DNA from: Candidatus Hodarchaeota archaeon
Lineage (GTDB): Archaea > Asgardarchaeota > Heimdallarchaeia > Hodarchaeales > Hodarchaeaceae
Length of the DNA stretch: 25,241 nucleotides
Assembly (NCBI GenBank): GCA_016840305.1
Contig: JAEOSP010000173.1
Location: 1 to 25,241 of the forward strand
Reading direction: 5' to 3'
The notes under the pieces were generated by a model that did no database searches, had not been told where the DNA came from, and was given only the letters and a program-made list of their open reading frames with translations. The position numbers and the translations under genes were made by a program. Below are positions 21,451-25,241 of the stretch, piece after piece; positions within the stretch are counted from its first letter, which is position 1, and each line of letters begins with the position of its first letter.

Positions 21451-22731
21451 ATGGATCGTGCAAGAATAATGAAAATCATGCGATTCAGTGGGCGTAAATT
21501 TACGTTTTTTGGAGTCTGTTTATTTTCAGGATTTCTAAGATCACTTTTTGTTCTCGTCGATTCAGTGTCTGTTACTTTCATACCTGATCCAATTTTATTC
21601 GGAGTGTTTACAATTATAGGAGGATTGGTAGTCACTCTATTAATTTGGGGAATACTAGCAATTATTCCAATTTCAGGTGAAAAACGACTCGGAAACATTA
21701 TTGACCAGAACTTTCGAGTAAAAAATCTTCGTTTACCTTTTTCTGCCTTACGATTTATCCTACTTGCTTCATTTTTCAATGCATTAAGCTTGATATTATA
21801 TTTATTCGGAGTTCTGCAGTTTGATCCGTCATTGATGCTTCCTTTGATGCAATTTGTTGTCCTTTATTTAATGCTGACAGAATTCATTTCTTCGAAGGAT
21901 CTCCCAACCGTTGTTGAAATGCAAAGCATTGTTATGATTACTCTCGGAGCGATAATTGTTACTATCAATCCTGAAATGGATTTAGATTTATTTGCTGTTC
22001 TATTAATTTTATTTCCTATGAATTTTTTAACTGGTATAACCATATTCTTTCAAAAAAAGGCTTTACAAATCAAATATCCCGATGGCTGGAGTATTGATGC
22101 AATTACTACACGAGTTTGGACGGTTATTGGTTTATTCATATTCTTTGGTCTCTTATCTTTTCCTTTGATGTTTTATGAAAACCGATTTGACCAATTCATT
22201 CTTAATTTTCAGTCTGGAATAGCTCTAGCTTCAATTAGTATGTTCATTACATTCTTTGCTGCAGCTTTTCGTCTCAGAGGATTAAGTATGGGGAAGACCT
22301 ACATTGTAAATGCTTTAGTTAGCATTTCAGTTGTTTTTTCAATCCCCATTACTCTATTTGCAGTGTTATTCCTTGATCCATTAATTTTCGGAGGTGAAGT
22401 ATCTCTAGATCCATTTTTATGGATATTAAAGACAATTGGAAGTATTTTAATCTTTATAGGTATCCTATCAATGGTTTTATCTGAAGTACGAGGTTACGTT
22501 CTAGTTAAAATGAAGATTGGAACATCTATTGATGAAACCATGAGATCTATTCAGAAAATTACAGGTGTTCAGTCTGTCTCTTCCCTCTTTGGTGAGTATG
22601 ATATTATCGTTTATTACAGAATTAGGAGTATTGGGAAAATTCTCAGACTTGTTGTCAGAGAAATTGCACAATTACAAGGGGTTGATCATGTATCTACCCA
22701 AATCGTCTTAAATGAACATAACAAATCATAA
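21451..22731 (+). CDS. EamA-like multi-TM transporter fused to a C-terminal RAM (Lrp/AsnC) domain
   Basis: This is a 426-residue protein. Residues 1-345 hold about ten hydrophobic helices (roughly 17-45, 48-72, 98-122, 126-146, 158-172, 178-200, 221-241, 256-275, 284-309, 325-345). They fall in two halves, as in the drug/metabolite (EamA) transporter superfamily; sequence resemblance is weak, so the transporter family is tentative. Residues about 347-422 are a RAM domain: VRGYVLVKMKIG (346-357), a helix (DETMRSIQKI), VQSVSSLFGEYDIIVYYRI (373-391), a helix (GKILRLVVREIAQL) and VDHVSTQIVLNE (411-422). The domain should face the cytoplasm and could gate transport according to amino-acid levels. 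It lies 17 bases behind a free RAM gene. The fusion is contained in one uninterrupted frame. Confidence 0.75.
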   Translation: MDRARIMKIMRFSGRKFTFFGVCLFSGFLRSLFVLVDSVSVTFIPDPILFGVFTIIGGLVVTLLIWGILAIIPISGEKRLGNIIDQNFRVKNLRLPFSALRFILLASFFNALSLILYLFGVLQFDPSLMLPLMQFVVLYLMLTEFISSKDLPTVVEMQSIVMITLGAIIVTINPEMDLDLFAVLLILFPMNFLTGITIFFQKKALQIKYPDGWSIDAITTRVWTVIGLFIFFGLLSFPLMFYENRFDQFILNFQSGIALASISMFITFFAAAFRLRGLSMGKTYIVNALVSISVVFSIPITLFAVLFLDPLIFGGEVSLDPFLWILKTIGSILIFIGILSMVLSEVRGYVLVKMKIGTSIDETMRSIQKITGVQSVSSLFGEYDIIVYYRIRSIGKILRLVVREIAQLQGVDHVSTQIVLNEHNKS

Positions 22732-22743
22732 AGTACAAATAAT

Positions 22744-22748
22744 GGAGG
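22744..22748 (+). promoter_or_regulatory. Ribosome-binding site deciding the GTG start of the GNAT gene
   Basis: GGAGG ends 10 bases before GTG 22759 and supports this codon as the start. It shows that this genome uses Shine-Dalgarno sites for downstream genes beside leaderless starts for others. Confidence 0.5.
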
Positions 22749-22758
22749 AATAATAACT

Positions 22759-23229
22759 GTGACAGTAGTTACAATCCGAAAGGTGACTGAAGATGATATA
22801 CCAGAATTAGTTCGACAAAGAAGATTAATGTTTGAATCGATGGGTTTTGATGATCTCCACAAACTTCAATCGACTTCAGAATTGTCAAGTAAATTCTTTT
22901 TAGAACAAATGTTGAGCAATAAGTTTTATGGGTGGGTAGCTGTTACAAAGAAAGGAAGGATTGCGTGCAATGCTGGAGTTATAATCGATCATCATCCTCC
23001 AGGACCAAATAATCTGACTGGGAAGATTGGTTACATTTTCAATCTTTATACGCTCCCTGAATTTCGACGTCAAGGTATAGCCAGGAAAATTATGGAAACA
23101 ATCTTAGAATGGACAAAAGAGAAGGCAATTTCTATTGTAACTCTCCATGCTACTGATAATGGAGAAAAACTCTACAAGAGTATAGGTTTTACACCAAGTA
23201 GAGAGATGCGGTTGAATATTGAAAAATAG
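22759..23229 (+). CDS. GNAT-family N-acetyltransferase
   Basis: This is a 156-residue single-domain GNAT enzyme that transfers an acetyl group from acetyl-CoA to an amine. The acetyl-CoA loop is FRRQGIARKIM (102-112), the R/Q-x-x-G-x-G/A pattern, preceded by the strand GYIFNLYTLPE (91-101). The later LYKSIGF (138-144) is the usual C-terminal marker. The N-terminus has the typical IRKVTEDDIPELVRQRR start. The substrate cannot be read; the family acetylates antibiotics, protein N-termini, polyamines and others. It lies 27 bases behind the transporter-RAM gene and is probably in the same transcript. It is convergent with the AAA+ gene, with only 9 bases between them. Confidence 0.9.
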   Translation: MTVVTIRKVTEDDIPELVRQRRLMFESMGFDDLHKLQSTSELSSKFFLEQMLSNKFYGWVAVTKKGRIACNAGVIIDHHPPGPNNLTGKIGYIFNLYTLPEFRRQGIARKIMETILEWTKEKAISIVTLHATDNGEKLYKSIGFTPSREMRLNIEK

Positions 23230-23238
23230 ATGATTATA

Positions 23239-24603
23239 TTATTTTGTGATTGACAACAAATACTTTTCTAATCCTTTCAAATCATCCTCAGGAAAATTCT
23301 TAACTTCCAGATCAGCTTTCTCAAAAGGTTTCGAATCCCCTATCACAATTACCTTTTCATATTCTTCCTTTTCAATTGCTTCCTTAAGATCTGCGATAAA
23401 ATTCTCAATGAAGATCGATTCAAAATCATCTAACGGAGGTATTGTAATTAGGAATCGTTTCTTCCCAGAGAGAGAAATCAAAAGACCATTTTTCCTTTGA
23501 AGAACACCTATTGAATAGCCATTAATTTTTTCGACTTTATTCTTGACCTTTTTGGTCAGTTGTATTAATGATTTATTATTCTTGTCAATATTCTTGAGAA
23601 TTGGCGCTTTTTTCTCTTCTGTAACACCATTAAGCCATTTAATAGCTTCACGAGGATTTCCATGAGAATATGCGTAAGCAGATTCAATTTCAGATTTTCC
23701 TAATGGCCAAATAGCGTTTTCATTAGATGAATCAATATCAAATTTTTGATGAAAATCCTTCAAAATATGAGCACAGTAATCTTCAATATCTTTCTTCGTA
23801 AACCTTTTTAGAAGTATAGGTGGTTCAATACGACTCTGAACAGCAGTACTTGATAGATCTAGGATTTTATCCCATAGTGTAGCTAAACAGGCTAAACACA
23901 TAACAAAATTTGATGCTTCATTGTGCATTTTCTTTAAACTTTCTAATAGTTGTAATTCAGCTTCAGGTCCAAGAGCAATGAACAAAGATTCTAGTTCATC
24001 AACAAAGAATACTATTGGTTTATCTACTGATTTTAGAATTATTTTTAATGCTGCAAAGGCTAACTCTTCATCCTCGAATATCGTGCGATTAAATGACTTT
24101 GTTTCCTCATCAGTATCGAATCCTGTAAACCACTTCAAGGCTAATTTTGCTCTTTTAGGATCTTTTAATGCAAAAAATCCTTCCATTACAACGTTACCTA
24201 ATCCAGGATACTCAAACGCAGCATTTTCTACTTTTTTGTATTTTTCTACTAAATAATCAGCAACATATTCTAGAAGAGCGGATCCTCCTGCTTTTACAGT
24301 CTCAAAGTAAAAGTGGGAAAAGATTCTGTCTGGATTGGTCGGTACAGGAATATAAACAACATAAGCATTTGAGAATTCTTGACGAATAACCCAATAAAAA
24401 TGGGTTTTACCATATCCAGCTTCTGCAATAACAGGTACAATCATTGATTCTCTTTTTTTCTTTCTTACAATTTCAAGAGAGTGTGAAATACGAGTCAAGG
24501 CTTCCTTATTTGGTCTTTTGAGATTGAAAATTTCAGGAACATCCGACCGAGCCGTGAAACTATGGAATGGATTTTCAGTAATTAGGTTGGTAACTTGTGT
24601 CAT
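23239..24603 (-). CDS. ORC/Cdc6-like AAA+ ATPase
   Basis: This is a 454-residue P-loop ATPase. Its Walker A is AEAGYGKTH (60-68; Ala in place of the first Gly), its Walker B is PIVFFVDELESL (196-207), and a sensor-1 region is CLACLATLWDKI (236-247). A sensor-2-like motif, HGNPREAIKWL (314-324), resembles the GxPRxA of ORC/Cdc6 and related AAA+ proteins. After an arginine-containing stretch (SRIEPPILLKRF, 257-268) comes a lid domain. The C-terminus (about 350-454) is a separate alpha/beta domain, with SIGVLQRKNGLLISLSGKKR (364-383) and YEKVIVIGDSKP (415-426), that I do not recognise. It lacks the C-terminal winged helix of true Orc1/Cdc6, but the partner gene 2 bases upstream encodes winged-helix folds, so together they could form an equivalent DNA-bound ATPase. 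Alternatives are a defence or chromosome-handling ATPase of the BrxD-like kind. Confidence 0.7.
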   Translation of the reverse strand: MTQVTNLITENPFHSFTARSDVPEIFNLKRPNKEALTRISHSLEIVRKKKRESMIVPVIAEAGYGKTHFYWVIRQEFSNAYVVYIPVPTNPDRIFSHFYFETVKAGGSALLEYVADYLVEKYKKVENAAFEYPGLGNVVMEGFFALKDPKRAKLALKWFTGFDTDEETKSFNRTIFEDEELAFAALKIILKSVDKPIVFFVDELESLFIALGPEAELQLLESLKKMHNEASNFVMCLACLATLWDKILDLSSTAVQSRIEPPILLKRFTKKDIEDYCAHILKDFHQKFDIDSSNENAIWPLGKSEIESAYAYSHGNPREAIKWLNGVTEEKKAPILKNIDKNNKSLIQLTKKVKNKVEKINGYSIGVLQRKNGLLISLSGKKRFLITIPPLDDFESIFIENFIADLKEAIEKEEYEKVIVIGDSKPFEKADLEVKNFPEDDLKGLEKYLLSITK

Positions 24604-24605
24604 CT

Positions 24606-25064
24606 TTAAGCCTCAAATGTAAGATAGTAAAATACACCTGTGTTAGAAGAAATTCCACCATGAGCGTGAGATTTAGATAATGCTGTCTGTAGTGTGATAA
24701 CTCCCTCATCATGTAAATCAAGGAGTTTTTTATCAAAATACTGATCTGTGATATACTTTTGGCTTAGTATATCCCTAATTTCAGGGATTCTAACTAGAGG
24801 TTGCATTGGATTTGCTAATGACTGATAAGCCTCTTGTAAAAAGGAAACAAACTCCTGATCGGAATATTCAGTGTTAGGCACCTTATTCCTACTAACATGC
24901 TTTTCTCCATCCCTTGTCAACTTATAAGTACTTTTAGTTCCTTTTTTCAGTTCAACTAATCCTTCATTTGTTAATTTATCTAATAGAACTTTTTCTGTCT
25001 CAGTTCTAGCGTAATAACCCGCCTCTCCTAAGAAATGGATAATTTCTAGGTATGAATTTTGCAT
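24606..25064 (-). CDS. Tandem winged-helix protein paired with the AAA+ ATPase
   Basis: From ATG 25064 the product has 152 residues. Two winged-helix-like units are visible. The first (about 1-55) has a YLEIIHFLGEAGYYARTE start, TEKVLLDKLTNEGLVELKK (helix-turn-helix) and STYKLTRDGEKHV (wing). The second (about 65-152) has EFVSFLQEAYQSLA, LVRIPEIRDILSQKYITDQY, FDKKLLDLHDEGVITLQTA and a wing ending VFYYLTFEA. The frame also reaches TTG 25103, but the 13 extra residues are encoded by a tandem DNA repeat, and ATG 25064 gives the natural N-terminus. The stop lies 2 bases before the AAA+ gene, so the two are cotranscribed and probably form a complex. The family is not recognised beyond the fold; the tandem repeat directly upstream is a candidate self-binding site. 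Confidence 0.65.
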   Translation of the reverse strand: MQNSYLEIIHFLGEAGYYARTETEKVLLDKLTNEGLVELKKGTKSTYKLTRDGEKHVSRNKVPNTEYSDQEFVSFLQEAYQSLANPMQPLVRIPEIRDILSQKYITDQYFDKKLLDLHDEGVITLQTALSKSHAHGGISSNTGVFYYLTFEA

Positions 25065-25101
25065 AATTATTTTGAGCTGTACAATTATTTTGAAGCTGTA
25101 C
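25065..25101. repeat. Tandem direct repeat abutting the winged-helix start codon
   Basis: AATTATTTTGAGCTGTAC (25065-25082) is followed at once by AATTATTTTGAAGCTGTAC (25083-25101), identical except for one inserted A. On the minus strand the repeat ends directly at ATG 25064. It could be a two-site operator for the encoded winged-helix protein covering the transcription or translation start, or a recent slippage duplication. Confidence 0.5.
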
Positions 25102-25196
25102 AATACGGGGGTAACATCTAATTTCGCTTAATGCAACAGACAACCTTAGAAATATAGCGATATCTTGTACTCAAAAAGAGTAGAAAGGTTTTATTA

Positions 25197-25241
25197 ATGA
25201 ATCTTGATAGTTTACATGATATCTCGCGGTTAGATACTGAA
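25197..25241 (+). CDS. Start of a gene cut by the right edge
   Basis: An ATG at 25197 opens a frame that stays open for the 15 codons to the edge (MNLDSLHDISRLDTE). AGAAAGG (25181-25187) lies 9 bases ahead as a possible ribosome site. It would be divergent from the winged-helix/AAA+ pair. Too short to classify. Confidence 0.35.
   Translation, partial: MNLDSLHDISRLDTE

Noticed and set aside
21393..21779. 128-codon minus-strand frame over the RAM and transporter genes
   Set aside because: Overlaps two well-supported plus-strand genes; composition (Arg, Asn, Pro-rich) is that of an antisense shadow.
23921..24256. 111-codon plus-strand frame inside the AAA+ gene
   Set aside because: Antisense to the Walker B region of a clear ATPase; Ser/Asn-rich shadow sequence.
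23239..25064. BREX, DISARM or other named defence system
   Set aside because: Only the ATPase/winged-helix pair is present, without methylase, nuclease or phosphatase genes typical of those systems.
1..25241. CRISPR array, tRNA, complete rRNA, insertion sequence, prophage
   Set aside because: No regularly spaced repeats, cloverleaf-like segments, transposase or integrase motifs or terminal repeats were seen on either strand.

Overview
The window looks like a piece of an archaeal chromosome, most likely from the Asgard (Promethearchaeati) group. A Heimdallarchaeia-like lineage is my best guess; this is inference, since no rRNA or other phylogenetic marker is present. The archaeal signs are AT-rich DNA (about one third G+C by eye), TATA-like boxes 24-29 bases upstream of several start codons (leaderless or short-leader transcripts), and frequent TTG/GTG starts. 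Also archaeal in flavour are a HypD, an Mrp/NBP35-type Fe-S carrier, DUF362 and DUF364 proteins, and surface proteins with a Thr-rich stalk followed by a membrane helix and an Arg/Lys-rich tail. I see no tRNA, complete rRNA, CRISPR array, insertion sequence or integrase.

Layout. 1-415: no recognisable gene, only the end of a possible structured element. 416-2170: a small ICMT/PEMT-like membrane methyltransferase, then a likely two-gene unit (exported protein plus membrane-bound winged-helix regulator) preceded by three GTTCAG half sites. 2432-2957: a 46-residue membrane ORF convergent with msrB. 3138-4474 (minus): a signal-anchored protein with the Hcp (type VI secretion tube) fold signature, followed after 11 bases by a surface-anchored protein. 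4592-6552: a very small ORF, an alpha/beta hydrolase, a nested inverted repeat, and a 7-TM protein ending in a histidine-kinase dimerisation helix pair without an ATPase domain. 6570-9531: two divergent DUF362 proteins, one anchored in the membrane and one soluble. 9654-12595: an HGSNAT/DUF1624-like membrane acyltransferase and a 7-TM/PAS/histidine-kinase-like protein whose ATPase domain has lost its nucleotide-binding motifs. 12714-14502: Mrp ATPase, divergent from a DUF364 putative metal-chelation protein.

14629-17354: four same-strand genes of unknown function. They are three small, mostly helical proteins and a 477-residue protein with a polyproline linker, a beta-rich domain and a C-terminal membrane helix. 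17408-19970: a xylose-isomerase-like TIM-barrel protein and a GH13 alpha-glucosidase, probably sugar metabolism. 20000-22731: hypD on the minus strand, divergent from a stand-alone Lrp/AsnC ligand-binding (RAM) domain gene, which is followed by an EamA-like multi-TM protein with its own C-terminal RAM domain. A perfect 12-bp palindrome lies in the divergent promoter. 22759-25103: a GNAT acetyltransferase, then a minus-strand pair of a winged-helix protein and an ORC/Cdc6-like AAA+ ATPase, preceded by an 18/19-bp tandem repeat. A gene start runs off the right edge.

The most noteworthy items are the exported Hcp-like protein, the transporter-RAM fusion next to a free RAM domain, two catalytically incomplete 7-TM histidine-kinase-like proteins, the uncharacterised 14629-17354 cluster, and several repeat-based candidate operators. 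All functions are inferred from reading the sequence; no database search was run.
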